NCBI RefSeq assembly: GCF_003254585.1
Contig: NZ_QJGZ01000040.1
Span: forward strand, 186,001 to 250,000
From: Flavobacterium sharifuzzamanii
Lineage (GTDB): Bacteria; Bacteroidota; Bacteroidia; Flavobacteriales; Flavobacteriaceae
Direction of reading: 5' to 3'
DNA length: 64,000 nucleotides
Shown one piece after another: positions 9,237-17,995 of this stretch. The notes beneath the pieces are model-generated. The model was not told the DNA's origin and did not search any database. It saw only the letters and a list, made by a program, of their open reading frames with translations. Each line of letters opens with the position of its first letter. The first letter of the stretch is position 1. Position numbers and translations under genes: made by a program.

Positions 9237-10592
9237 ATGAATCTAAAATACCTTCTTTTAATTCTCCTCTCCAGTGTTTGTTTTGCACAGAATGGCGACT
9301 TTCCATCAGCCAAAGTCGATTCTATTGTAAAACGAATTCAATTGCCTATTATACCTTCATATCAGATCAATATCTTAAAATTAGGAGCAAAAGGAGATTC
9401 GATCACAGATAACAAAAAAGCTTTTGATAAAGCAATGGCATTGTGCAAGAAGAACAACGGCGGAACTATTATTGTTCCAAAAGGGATTTACAAAGTTAAT
9501 GGACCAATTCATTTTGTGAGCAATGTTAATTTGAAGATAGAAAAAGGAGCAAGAATCAAATTCAGTGATAATCCGAAAGATTACTTGCCAATGGTTTTAA
9601 CGAGCTGGGAAGGAACAATGCTTTATAATTACAGTCCGCTTATTTATGCTAACAATTGTACCAATATTGCCATTTCTGGCGAAGGTATTATTGACGGAGA
9701 AGGAGGTAAGACATGGAAAACTTTTAAAGCAAAAGAGAATGAAGGTAAAAACCGAAGCCGTGACATGAATCACAACAATACGCCATTAAGCGAAAGAAAA
9801 TTTGGAGAAGGTTATTTCTTAAGACCGCAAATGATCCAGTTTTTAGACTGTAAGAACATATTAGTAGAGAATGTCCGAATCGAAAATTCGCCATTCTGGT
9901 GTCTGCATCTCTTAAAATCAGAAAGCATTACCATTCGCGGGATAAGCTACAAGTCTTTAAATCATAATAACGATGGAATTGATCCAGAATATGCAAAAGA
10001 TGTTTTAATTGAAAATGTCACTTTTGATAACGGAGACGATAATGTCGCGATAAAAGCAGGACGGGACAATGAAGGAAGAGCCAATAAAGCAATACCAAGC
10101 CAAAATATTATTATTAGAAATTGCAATTTTAAAGGACTTCACGGAGTAGTAATCGGCAGCGAAATGTCGGCTGGAGTTCAGAATATTTTTGTAGAAAATT
10201 GCAAAACTGCAGGATATTTAAAAAGAGGCATTTATTTAAAAACCAATGCCGATCGTGGTGGATATATCAAAAATATATTTGTTAGAAACATTCAATTAGA
10301 TCAAGTAGAAGACTGTTTATACATTACAGCAAATTATCACGGAGAAGGAAAAGGCTATCAATCGGATATATCAAATGTATATTTCTCTAATATTACCTGT
10401 AATAAAGCATCAGAATCTGGAATCGTAATTCAGGGATTTGCAGACAAAAAAATCAAGAATATATCATTAAAAAATATAGAAATCAAAGAAGCCAAAAATG
10501 CGTTGTCAAATGAAAATGCAGAAAATGTCTTAATGACAGATGTGTTTATAGGACAACGAGCAACAGTGCCGACAGCAGTTTCGAAGCATTAG
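9237..10592 (+). CDS. GH28 polygalacturonase family protein
   Basis: 451 residues from the ATG at 9237. An upstream in-frame GTG (9210) exists, but the signal peptide MNLKYLLLILLSSVCFAQ begins cleanly at 9237. The protein is a right-handed beta-helix with the GH28 catalytic set: N245-D246 in HNNDGID, the D267-D268 pair in GDD, H302-G303, and R330...K335 (RGIYLK, the RIK equivalent). It should hydrolyse galacturonan or remove galacturonate from rhamnogalacturonan backbones. A 260-bp palindromic spacer separates it from the PL10-CE8 gene, so it may have its own promoter. Endo or exo action is not evident from sequence. Confidence 0.88.
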   Translation: MNLKYLLLILLSSVCFAQNGDFPSAKVDSIVKRIQLPIIPSYQINILKLGAKGDSITDNKKAFDKAMALCKKNNGGTIIVPKGIYKVNGPIHFVSNVNLKIEKGARIKFSDNPKDYLPMVLTSWEGTMLYNYSPLIYANNCTNIAISGEGIIDGEGGKTWKTFKAKENEGKNRSRDMNHNNTPLSERKFGEGYFLRPQMIQFLDCKNILVENVRIENSPFWCLHLLKSESITIRGISYKSLNHNNDGIDPEYAKDVLIENVTFDNGDDNVAIKAGRDNEGRANKAIPSQNIIIRNCNFKGLHGVVIGSEMSAGVQNIFVENCKTAGYLKRGIYLKTNADRGGYIKNIFVRNIQLDQVEDCLYITANYHGEGKGYQSDISNVYFSNITCNKASESGIVIQGFADKKIKNISLKNIEIKEAKNALSNENAENVLMTDVFIGQRATVPTAVSKH

Positions 10593-10738
10593 TTTTTTAG
10601 GTTTAAAGTGGCAAAGGAACAAAGAGACAAAGGTTTTCTTTGCGGTTAATTTTGTATCGCAAAGTTTTTTTAGCGCACTTTGCGGTAAAAAAAAAAACAC
10701 TTGGCAGAAAAAACACTCAGTAGAAAAAAATAAAGAAA
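10593..10738. repeat. Spacer with 'caaag/ctttgcg' inverted words
   Basis: The spacer contains GTGGCAAAGGAACAAAGAG at its start and CGCACTTTGCGG towards its end. These are the same word types that flank other large intergenic palindromes in the window (31822-32055, 33263-33491, 42773-42870). No gene is seen. Confidence 0.4.
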
Positions 10739-11482
10739 ATGAAAAAATATATCATCCTAGTATTCCTAATCACCACAGTAAGTTTCGCACAAAAAACAAC
10801 TTTATACTGCATTGGCGACTCTACAATGGCCAATAAAAAAGATCCTGACAAAAATCCTGAGCATGGTTGGGCGCAGGTATTGCAGCCATTTTTTAAAGAT
10901 GATATTGTCGTTGTAAACAAAGCCGTAAATGGAAGAAGCACCAAAAGCTTCATCGCAGAAAAACGTTGGGATTCAATATATCAAAAACTGAAAAAAGGAG
11001 ACTATGTGTTTATCGAATTCGGACATAATGATGAAAAAATAGAAGATTCAACACGATATACCAATCCACATACTGCTTATCGTTATAATTTGATTCGTTT
11101 TGTTCTAGAAAGTAGAGAAAAAGGAGCTATACCTATTTTATTGACTTCAATAGCGAGACGCAACTTCAATGAAAAAGGAGCTTTAGTGCCAACTCATGGA
11201 GATTATCCATTGGAAACAAGATTGGTAGCACAAGAATACAATGTGCCATTTATTGATTTAGAATATTACACAGAAATATTAGAACAATCATATGGACCAG
11301 AAAAATCTAAGCAATTGCACTTACATTTTAAAGCTGGTGAGAACGCCTATTATGATAAAGACAAGGCAGATGACACACATCTTTCGTTATTAGGGGCAAA
11401 AAGTATTGCTAAGATTGTAATTGATCAAATTAAAGTTTCTAACGATATATCCTTAAAGCTGCTTAAGAGAGAAATTAAATAA
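10739..11482 (+). CDS. CE12 rhamnogalacturonan acetylesterase (SGNH hydrolase)
   Basis: 247 residues with a Sec signal ending at VSFAQ. The SGNH/GDSL fold is seen from block I GDST (residues 26-29, nucleophile Ser28), block II NGRST with its Gly, block III GHND (95-98) and block V DDTH (211-214), giving the Ser-Asp-His triad. The order and spacing match family CE12, the rhamnogalacturonan acetylesterases (RhgT/YesT type). It would remove acetyl groups from galacturonate in rhamnogalacturonan I so that lyases and GH105 enzymes can proceed. It is the last gene of the + strand pectin block and is followed by a weak terminator-like inverted repeat. Confidence 0.88.
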   Translation: MKKYIILVFLITTVSFAQKTTLYCIGDSTMANKKDPDKNPEHGWAQVLQPFFKDDIVVVNKAVNGRSTKSFIAEKRWDSIYQKLKKGDYVFIEFGHNDEKIEDSTRYTNPHTAYRYNLIRFVLESREKGAIPILLTSIARRNFNEKGALVPTHGDYPLETRLVAQEYNVPFIDLEYYTEILEQSYGPEKSKQLHLHFKAGENAYYDKDKADDTHLSLLGAKSIAKIVIDQIKVSNDISLKLLKREIK

Positions 11483-11485
11483 AAC

Positions 11486-11544
11486 CATTTGCACATATCA
11501 AATTAAGACATACAAATTTTAGATGTTATGCAAATGTTTTTTAT
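11486..11544 (+). terminator. Weak terminator-like inverted repeat after the CE12 gene
   Basis: CATTTGCA (11486-11493) pairs with TGCAAATG (11529-11536), which is followed by TTTTTTATT. The loop is long (35 nt), so this is only a candidate end of the pectin block. Confidence 0.3.
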
Positions 11545-12100
11545 TTGGAAGACATTTATTATGTAATAGTATTTTTTAGAAAGTGATAAGATTCGTTCTT
11601 TTTTACTTTTTTTTCTTTTTTATTAAAAACAAAATATCTTGTTAATTTATTGAAAATCAGTATATTTGATATTTATTGTGTAAATGAGTGATTTTTAAGT
11701 GACAACTTTAATAATTAAATTCTAGATTAATACTAGAATTGTACAATCTATCTTGCTCTATTTGCTATACGCCTGGTTTTATATATACTTTTGAAGCTGT
11801 TTCTTTTTTCAAATTTTAACGTATTACTTGCTTTTACAATACTTTACTTATAGTTTACATAAGTAAAAACAATTTTCCTTTTATTTGATTATCAATTGAT
11901 TAATGTTTTATTGTGCTATTTTTTTAACTTTTAGAGGTAATAAGCCACTTCTAGGAGAAAGACTTTTGTATCCGCTTTTCTAAAATACTGAAAATCAGTC
12001 TATTTGTAAGAGTTTTACAGGATTTGTATTCTGAAGGTCATATTTTTTTGAGGTAAATATTGTGTTTAAGTTAAGAAAGTTTAATTATTAATGAACAATT
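11545..12100. other. AT-rich gene-free region
   Basis: No convincing coding region is seen on either strand. The word TGAAAATCAGT(A/C)TATTTG appears twice, near 11652 and near 11989. The first copy includes TATATTTG, which fits the Bacteroidota -7 box. The remaining sequence is homopolymer-rich and probably serves as upstream region of the truncated secreted-protein gene at 12101. Confidence 0.4.
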
Positions 12101-12250
12101 ATGAAATCAAAAATTACTTTAGTAGTACTGCTGATTATTCTGCCTGTAATGAGTTTTATGAGAAACGGAGTTTTTGCACAAACTGTTTCTGGAATAGCAA
12201 GTAATACAGGATGTTTTAATAGCGGAATTGTAACAGCTAGCAGTACATAA
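12101..12250 (+). pseudogene. 5' remnant of a secreted (probably large surface) protein gene
   Basis: ATG at 12101 opens a 49-residue frame: a clear Sec signal (KITLVVLLIILPVMSF, cleavage near VFAQ) followed by only about 22 mature residues (start TVSGIASNTGCFNSG). The frame ends in TAA at 12248-12250, just inside sequence that belongs to the convergent regulator gene. A signal peptide with almost no mature protein looks like the beginning of a longer exported protein. Large Flavobacterium surface/T9SS proteins begin in a similar manner, but that assignment is inference. See the finding on the junction. Confidence 0.55.
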
Positions 12251-13175
12251 CATTGATCCTATAATATAGGTCTTCTCTAAATAAACCTTTTAGAACTAAT
12301 TCTTCAAGATTGCTGTTTGTTGCAGATAAAATCCTGACATCAATTTTTTCTGGTTTTGTGGCGCCCACTCTTAAGATTTCTTTTTCTTGAATAACGCGTA
12401 AGAGCTTAACTTGTACAGACATTGGGGCGTCTCCAATTTCATCCAAAAAAATGGTTCCTCCATAAGCTGATTGAAACAAACCGATCCTATTTTCTGTCGC
12501 TCCAGTAAATGAGCCTTTAATGTGGCCGAATAATTCAGATTCTATTAAATTTTCGGGTATTCCTCCGCAGTTTACAACAATAAACGGTTTGTTTGCAAGT
12601 TTGCTGGTAAAATGAATGGCTCTTGCAATCAGTTCCTTTCCAGTGCCACTTTCTCCTTCTATGAGTAAAGTTGCTTTAGTGTCTTTAACTCGCTTGATTG
12701 TTTCTATTAATTCTTTGAAAGGCACTGAATTTCCTGTAAGACCTCCATATGATCTTTCGTTGTTTATATCTTGAAAATTAATTGAAGTCTTAGAAATAAA
12801 ATTTCGTTTCTTCAGTGAATCTAGAATAGTTTTATGAAGCTCTTCGCTTGTAAAAGGTTTCGTTAAATAATCTAAAGCTCCAGATTTCATTGCACTAACT
12901 ATATTGTAAACAGATGGAATACCTGATATGACAAGTTTTGGGATTGCTGGATAATGTTCTTCTGCAAATTTTAGTAGTTCAATGCCATTGATGTTTGGCA
13001 TATTTAAGTCACTTATCAATAAATCTATATCTGAATTTTTGAGTACATCTATAGCTTCACTTACAGAAGAAGCCTTGTATGGGCGATAATTGAAAGATTT
13101 TAATTGTCTTTGAATTAAATCCAGCATATCATTATTATCGTCAACAATCAATATATTTTCTTTTTTGAAAGTCAT
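12237..13175 (-). pseudogene. NtrC-type sigma-54 response regulator, truncated in the AAA+ domain
   Basis: 312 residues. A receiver domain (acidic D12/D13 in VDDNND, phosphoacceptor Asp56, Lys106) is followed by a sigma-54 AAA+ module with Walker A GESGTGKE (174-181), the GSFTGAT loop (221-227), the Walker B DEIGD (245-249) and REDLYYRINV (300-309). The frame then ends after three more residues (M-Y-C). Family members continue for about 70-80 residues of AAA+ plus a Fis-type HTH, both absent here. It cannot be a normal DNA-binding activator. It lies 6 bp downstream of its probable partner kinase. The break coincides with the end of a convergent truncated gene. Confidence 0.8.
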
Positions 13176-13181
13176 GTTATT

Positions 13182-14273
13182 TTAAGATAATGGGATTCGA
13201 ATTGTAAAAATTGATCCAATAGGGGAATTGTCTTGAAGAGTGATTTCTCCATTATGATTTTTTATTATGCCATGAACAACACTTAAACCGAGACCACATC
13301 CATAATTGACAGGTTTGGTTGAAAAAAAAGGTTCAAATATTTTTTCTTTTATAGAATCTGGAACTCCAATGCCATTATCTTCAATTTTTAAATACAGATA
13401 AGTTTCATCATCATCTATTATTATCTTAATAGTACTCTTTTCTGGCGAAGCATAGATTGCATTTATAAGAAGATTAAATAGTACTTGAGTGATTTGAACA
13501 GAATCTATCGTAGCCATTATAGCGTCATTCTTGAAAATCAATTCATGTCTTATTGCTTTTTTTTGAAAATTGGATTTTAGAAAAGAAAGAGCAAAAACTA
13601 TAATAGGTTTTAATTCTTGCAACTCTAATTTTTGAGGCATTTCGCAAGAAAAGTACATCAGTTTTTTGACAATTTCACGTGAATAAATAACAGAATTGAT
13701 AATAATAGAAATGTCAGCATTAATTTCAGAATCAGAATTTTGATCTTTGATCAGTTCGGCAAAACCTAAAATATTGCCTAAAGGAGTATTTAGCTCATGA
13801 GCAATCCCCGCAGTCATTTCTCCTAGTAAAGAAAGTCGCTCCATACGTTCAACAGTTCGTCTCAATGCTGCTTTTCTTTCTAAGGTTTGATATTTGTCAA
13901 CATAATTTCCAATTTCTATTGCAATAGTATCCAAAAGCAGTTGTTCATCTTCACTAAAATCGCTCAAATTGTATTTTTTTGAAGGATAGTGCACCTTAAT
14001 GTGTCCATAATATATTTTGTTTACTAGTATTGTACTAGACTGAAATATAGTGGGTTCCATTTGTTCAGATGTAGATAAATGATAATCTTTTATGTGGAGC
14101 TCTACGACATTGTCTGTACAGTAGCGCCACGCACTTTTTACGCTAATAATGATATCGTAAAGAGTCTGGATGTTTATCGAATTCGATTTGGCGATGATTT
14201 TTGAGATAGTATAAAGACAGCTAAGTTCTTTTATTTTTTCTCTTAAAGCCTCTTCTGTTGAGTGTGGTTGCAT
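13182..14273 (-). CDS. Soluble sensor histidine kinase, partner of the NtrC-type regulator
   Basis: 363 residues without transmembrane segments. Residues 1-130 look like a GAF-type sensory region preceded by a short coiled stretch. The HisKA box GIAHELNTPLG places the phosphoacceptor at His159. The ATPase domain has the N box (NLLINAIYAS), G1 (DNGIGVP) and G2 (GCGLGLSVV). The soluble architecture suggests an internal signal. The regulator gene begins 6 bp downstream on the same strand, so they form a pair, although the regulator is truncated. The 326-bp upstream region is shared with the divergent gene at 14600. No sigma-54 promoter was recognised there. Confidence 0.87.
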   Translation of the reverse strand: MQPHSTEEALREKIKELSCLYTISKIIAKSNSINIQTLYDIIISVKSAWRYCTDNVVELHIKDYHLSTSEQMEPTIFQSSTILVNKIYYGHIKVHYPSKKYNLSDFSEDEQLLLDTIAIEIGNYVDKYQTLERKAALRRTVERMERLSLLGEMTAGIAHELNTPLGNILGFAELIKDQNSDSEINADISIIINSVIYSREIVKKLMYFSCEMPQKLELQELKPIIVFALSFLKSNFQKKAIRHELIFKNDAIMATIDSVQITQVLFNLLINAIYASPEKSTIKIIIDDDETYLYLKIEDNGIGVPDSIKEKIFEPFFSTKPVNYGCGLGLSVVHGIIKNHNGEITLQDNSPIGSIFTIRIPLS

Positions 14274-14471
14274 TGTAGGAAATTATTCTCAAAAAATTAA
14301 ATTAATTTCAAAAGTAGCTAAATAATTTAAACCTCAAAATAAAACTTTGTTTTGTTGTAAGTATTTGAATGTAAACTAAATAAGATTTTATTTTATGTCT
14401 TATTTTATTATTTTTTTGTCTTTTTGGGAGCTTATTTGACGTAAAATTTTATATAGAAAAAATCTTACTTT

Positions 14472-14582
14472 ATGAGCAAATATTTTTTGAATTCGAAATT
14501 TAAAAAGTCCTATTATGATAGTTTAAAAGCTTTTTGGTCTGTGCTGAAGAAAAATCTTAAGATACTTTTGTTGTTAAGTTAA
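14472..14582 (+). CDS. Possible 36-residue small ORF
   Basis: ATG at 14472 gives a 36-codon frame with a basic N-terminal part and a hydrophobic end (LKILLLLS). It lies 17 bp upstream of the gene at 14600 in the same direction, within the spacer divergent from the kinase. There is no homology that I recognise, and composition alone cannot decide whether it is translated. It may be a leader or chance ORF. Confidence 0.2.
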   Translation: MSKYFLNSKFKKSYYDSLKAFWSVLKKNLKILLLLS

Positions 14583-14599
14583 AATCTGAAGCAAAAGTC

Positions 14600-15142
14600 A
14601 TGAATACCACAAATTTTTCATTAGAGTTTCCATTGCGTCTTTCTGAGATAAGAAAGCTTAATAAAATGTATTTTGAGCATCTATTTAGAGAACGTGTTGT
14701 TTTTGTTTCAATATTGATTTTGTTACTTCTGATTTTTCTTGATTTATCAAATATTGATTTTGAAACTGATTTTTTGTTTTGGCTAATAAGAAGCTTGGTA
14801 GTAATAGTTTTTTTTGTAGTAATTGAAAATTCATTTGCTGATGCTATTTCAGAAATAGTTTTTAAGTTGACAAAGAGATTACTAAAATTTAAAAAATTAA
14901 ATAGCAGGTATAAATTCAAATTTACTAGTTCAAAGGTTTGTATTCAATTTCCATTAGGTAATTTAACTCATAAATGGACAACAATTGAAAAGGTAATTCT
15001 GACCAAGAATTTTTTGTTTCTATATATAAAAGGACACAATAATTACATTATTACTATTTCTAGGAAAGATTATGATTGTAGGAAAATGGAAGAGTTATTG
15101 GTCTTTGTTGAAAACAATGTTACTCAGATTATAAAGATTTAA
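14600..15142 (+). CDS. Two-helix membrane protein, possibly YcxB-like
   Basis: 180 residues. Two transmembrane segments lie at about residues 33-50 (VVFVSILILLLLIFL) and 60-80 (LIRSLVVIVFFVVI). They are followed by a basic cytoplasmic segment with a W-T-T-I-E-K-V motif near residue 122 and a hydrophobic beta strand. This arrangement resembles the YcxB-like family of small membrane proteins of unknown role. The family match is from pattern memory only. It is transcribed away from the kinase, and the next gene at 15234 is 91 bp downstream in the same direction. Confidence 0.45.
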   Translation: MNTTNFSLEFPLRLSEIRKLNKMYFEHLFRERVVFVSILILLLLIFLDLSNIDFETDFLFWLIRSLVVIVFFVVIENSFADAISEIVFKLTKRLLKFKKLNSRYKFKFTSSKVCIQFPLGNLTHKWTTIEKVILTKNFLFLYIKGHNNYIITISRKDYDCRKMEELLVFVENNVTQIIKI

Positions 15143-15233
15143 AAATACCCTATAATGTCTAATTTTTGACCTGTCAGGGTACTTATTGATTATTTACTGA
15201 TTTAATTTTGATGTTTATTTAAAATAGAGGAAA

Positions 15234-15671
15234 ATGAAGAAGGAAAAAGTTTTAGTATTTGATAGTAAAGGCGTTTTTCTAAAAATGTTTAAAAGAAGAT
15301 TTAAGGAAGAGCTTGATTTTATAGAAGATTCTTTTTTTGACGAAACAACAGCTAAAGAATTTGATCGTATCGTTTTTGTAATACACAATCACAACGAATT
15401 GCTTAATTTTTTAGGACAAGAGAAAAGAGGAGCTAATATTTTAGTTTGTTTGTTTAATGTTCAGCATTACAGGAGCTTATCTTTTTTAGAAAGTACAAAT
15501 AATTTTATTCTATTTAACGAGTCTAAAACCAAACCTGAAATCTTAAAAGAGTTAAAAGTATTTTTTGATAATACATTGGATTCTAAATCAATCGAAAAAC
15601 CTTTTTTGCCCCCAAAAATCTCTCAGAGAAAAATGCAGGAATACTATAAAGCCATGTATTTTTTAATGTAA
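15234..15671 (+). CDS. Hypothetical protein, possibly a degenerate receiver-like domain
   Basis: 145 residues, cytoplasmic, not confidently recognised. The start KEKVLVFDSKGVFLKMFKRRF and the alternating strand/helix pattern recall a CheY-like receiver. The acidic pocket and phosphoacceptor Asp are not in the expected places, so if related it is a pseudo-receiver. The C-terminal tail (PPKISQRKMQEYYKAMYFL) is basic and aromatic. A strong terminator hairpin follows at 15732-15765. Confidence 0.4.
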   Translation: MKKEKVLVFDSKGVFLKMFKRRFKEELDFIEDSFFDETTAKEFDRIVFVIHNHNELLNFLGQEKRGANILVCLFNVQHYRSLSFLESTNNFILFNESKTKPEILKELKVFFDNTLDSKSIEKPFLPPKISQRKMQEYYKAMYFLM

Positions 15672-15731
15672 TTTATTTTATTTTTTTATAATTTTTTTCG
15701 CGCAAACATTTGTATAAAATGTTGCTTTTAG

Positions 15732-15765
15732 AAGCAGGATAGATGTTGTTTATCCTGCTTTTTTT
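15732..15765 (+). terminator. Rho-independent terminator
   Basis: Perfect 10-bp stem AAGCAGGATA/TATCCTGCTT (15732-15741 with 15751-15760), a 9-nt loop and a T-run. It ends the gene at 15234-15671. Confidence 0.75.
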
Positions 15766-15864
15766 ATGTTGCTACTATTTCTTTCTGACAAACTTTTCTG
15801 TATTAAGTGTTTTTATAACAATTAAATCCCTTAAATTGTTCGGAAAAATAAAGAATTAAAAAGA

Positions 15865-17154
15865 ATGAAAAAAAGAGTGTTATTATATCTTCCTGCGGCT
15901 CTATTAACTGCTTTATTATCAAGTTGTAAAGTTTCTAAAAATATAACAGAAAAAACTATTGTTTTAAAAAATGAGACTTCTTTGGCACTCAATCAAAAAT
16001 CAATTTCTATAAAAAGAGAGCATATCGGAGAAAGTGCTATAAAAGGGACTTTTCCAATCTTAATATATAAAAACGATACCATTGCAGCGCAGACAAACGA
16101 TCTGAATGGTGATGGAAAATGGGATGAAATTTTCTTTACTGCTGATTTTTTGCCCAATGAAGAAAAAAATATACAGTTAAAATGGTCTCAAACAGATCCA
16201 AAGTTTATCATAAAAACAAGTGTTCGTTTTGGAAAAAGAGAAGGGAAGAATCTTCCAGTTCATCCTGACACGCAGGAAATATTAATGGCAGATCAAGTTC
16301 ATAAAAAATTGGGCTATCAAAAATACCAGACCGACGGCCCAACTTGGGAAAATGACAAGGTTGGTTTTAGACATTATTTGGATGGAAGAAACTCTAAAGA
16401 TGTTTTCGGGAAAAAACTTCCAGGAATTACTCCAGAAAATGTAGGTATAAACAGTAAAGGTGCGGTTGAAGATAATTATCATGTAATGTACGATTGGGGA
16501 AGAGACATTTTTCCTGTTGGAAATTCTGTTGGTTTAGGAGGATATGCATTGCTTATCGATAACAGAATAAATAGACTAGGAATTTTAGGAAATGACACTA
16601 TTAATAATGTTGAAAAGACAACCTTTAAAATTGTAACTGAAGGGCCTGTAAATTCCGTTTTAAGTTACCACTATCAAAATTGGAATGCTTCTGGGAATCT
16701 TTATCAAGTAGAGGAAACTACTTCTATCTGGCCAGGCATGTATGGTTATAAAAACACTGTTTCTATAAATGGAATTAAAGGAAACGAAACGTTTCTGGCT
16801 GCAATCTCTAATTTGAACAATAAAAAACCGCTTCAGGTTATAGAAGCTGGAGATTGGGTATGTTTAATTCAACATGATTATCTAACTTACGAGCGCCAAT
16901 GGATTCTGGGAACAGCCATTTTAGTTCCCGCAAATATTTATCAAGGCTACATTGAAGCTCCAAAAACAGGACAGCTGACAGATTCGTATTTGGCAAAACT
17001 AAAAATTGAAAACAATAAAGAAATCAGCTATTATGCTATTGCCGCTTGGGAACTGAGTGCAGATAAAGGATTTAATGATTCTGCTTTTTTTACCAATTAT
17101 GTCACAAATTTGGCTAAACAACTTTCTGCAAAAGTAAAAGTCAAAGTAAAATAA
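15865..17154 (+). CDS. DUF4861 family lipoprotein (copy 2, long form)
   Basis: 429 residues. It has a lipobox near LLSSC (residues 17-21), predicting a lipid-anchored protein. The N-terminal region holds a Ca-loop-like motif DLNGDGKWDE, followed by the DUF4861 block WENDKVGFRHYLDGRN, YHVMYDWGRDI and GLGGYALLI. The motif order matches the copies at 310 and 59791, but this is the longest of the three. It stands alone between a hypothetical gene and a gene-poor region. The domain's function is not established. Recurrence beside rhamnose, GH105 and uronate genes points to pectin-fragment use, which is inference. Confidence 0.72.
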   Translation: MKKRVLLYLPAALLTALLSSCKVSKNITEKTIVLKNETSLALNQKSISIKREHIGESAIKGTFPILIYKNDTIAAQTNDLNGDGKWDEIFFTADFLPNEEKNIQLKWSQTDPKFIIKTSVRFGKREGKNLPVHPDTQEILMADQVHKKLGYQKYQTDGPTWENDKVGFRHYLDGRNSKDVFGKKLPGITPENVGINSKGAVEDNYHVMYDWGRDIFPVGNSVGLGGYALLIDNRINRLGILGNDTINNVEKTTFKIVTEGPVNSVLSYHYQNWNASGNLYQVEETTSIWPGMYGYKNTVSINGIKGNETFLAAISNLNNKKPLQVIEAGDWVCLIQHDYLTYERQWILGTAILVPANIYQGYIEAPKTGQLTDSYLAKLKIENNKEISYYAIAAWELSADKGFNDSAFFTNYVTNLAKQLSAKVKVKVK

Positions 17155-17647
17155 CTTTGTCTCTTTTTAATATTTTATAAATATAAAAAGCTTGTATTGT
17201 TTTTGTTCTATAAACCATTCGCTAACCATTAAAAATGAAAAATAGCTTTACATTAAAAGAAGCCTTAATAGGGAAGACCACAATCTTGATTATTCAATTA
17301 TAGTCTCAAAGATTGAAGGATAGGATTTGGCTTATATCGGCGATTTGATGGATGTTTGTTAAAAAAGTACGCATATAAATAAGATTCCATTTGAGTAAAA
17401 TTTTCCTTTTTTGGGTAATTTTTCCGCTAAAGAGTTCTTCATTAAAAGCATTTCTAGAGGTGTTTCAAGAAAAAATGTTATTTTTTACAACACTCTATTG
17501 AAAGCTCTTAAAAATAGTTTTGAAATTATTTTCACTAATAAGTTATTGATTGTTAATGTATTGTGTTTGTTGGTTTTTTTGAAAAATAAGAAGTCAATTT
17601 ATTGTAAAGAAATTGAATGAAAAACTGCATTAAATTTAACAGCAAAA
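17155..17647. other. Gene-poor stretch, no supported gene
   Basis: About 490 bp with only short frames: a 22-codon frame at 17235 and a 69-codon frame opening at a TTG (17411-17620) with Phe/Asn/Lys-rich composition and no recognisable motif. An AT-rich imperfect hairpin (CTTTTTAATATTTTATAAATAT...) directly after the DUF4861 gene may terminate it. I see no other structure. Confidence 0.35.
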
Positions 17648-17680
17648 TTGTTGTAACTATCACACAAACTTTTATTTTTG
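17648..17680 (+). promoter_or_regulatory. Bacteroidota-type promoter for the Hc1 gene
   Basis: TTGTTG at 17648-17653 and TATTTTTG (TAnnTTTG) at 17673-17680 are separated by 19 nt, the arrangement known for Flavobacterium/Bacteroides housekeeping promoters. The predicted start of transcription leaves a short leader of about 20 nt before the ATG at 17706. Confidence 0.65.
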
Positions 17681-17705
17681 TGGCTTAATTTAACAATATA
17701 TAAGC

Positions 17706-17882
17706 ATGAAAGATTTATTAGTAAAAATCAACGCCGAAATTGAAACATTCAAAGCTGAAGCTGAATCTTTGACTGAAAAAGGAATTAAAGCTGCTGGACC
17801 AAGAGCACGTAAATCAACTTTAGAAATTGAAAAACTTTTAAAAGAGTTCAGAAAAGTTTCTATCGAAGAATCAAAAAAATAA
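17706..17882 (+). CDS. Histone H1-like protein Hc1 family
   Basis: 58 residues. The sequence is rich in Lys, Glu and Ala with the core KAAGPRARKSTLEIEKLLKEFRK, typical of the short Hc1-like (histone H1-like) proteins of Bacteroidota. These are thought to bind DNA as small nucleoid proteins; the sequence itself shows only the charged, helical character. It has a strong promoter immediately upstream and a strong terminator immediately downstream, so it is an independent, probably well expressed unit. A frame on the opposite strand (17690-17887) covers the same bases but is a shadow. Confidence 0.82.
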   Translation: MKDLLVKINAEIETFKAEAESLTEKGIKAAGPRARKSTLEIEKLLKEFRKVSIEESKK

Positions 17883-17890
17883 TACAACTA

Positions 17891-17918
17891 AAACCTCGTC
17901 AACAGACGAGGTTTTTTT
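17891..17918 (+). terminator. Rho-independent terminator of the Hc1 gene
   Basis: AAACCTCGTC/GACGAGGTTT stem with a 4-nt loop (AACA), followed by Ts. It starts 8 nt after the stop codon. Confidence 0.85.
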
Positions 17919-17995
17919 ATGAAATAAATTTCATCAATAAGTTTTAGTCAAAATGAAGAAAGCTTAGAATCTTAGCTTCTCAGAACCTCAGAGCC

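Noticed and set aside
17411..17620. 69-codon frame on the + strand after the second DUF4861 gene
   Set aside because: It opens at a TTG, has low-complexity Phe/Asn/Lys composition and no motif. Not enough to call a gene.
17690..17887. 65-codon frame on the - strand
   Set aside because: It is the complement of the Hc1-like gene at 17706-17882, which has family similarity, a promoter and a terminator.
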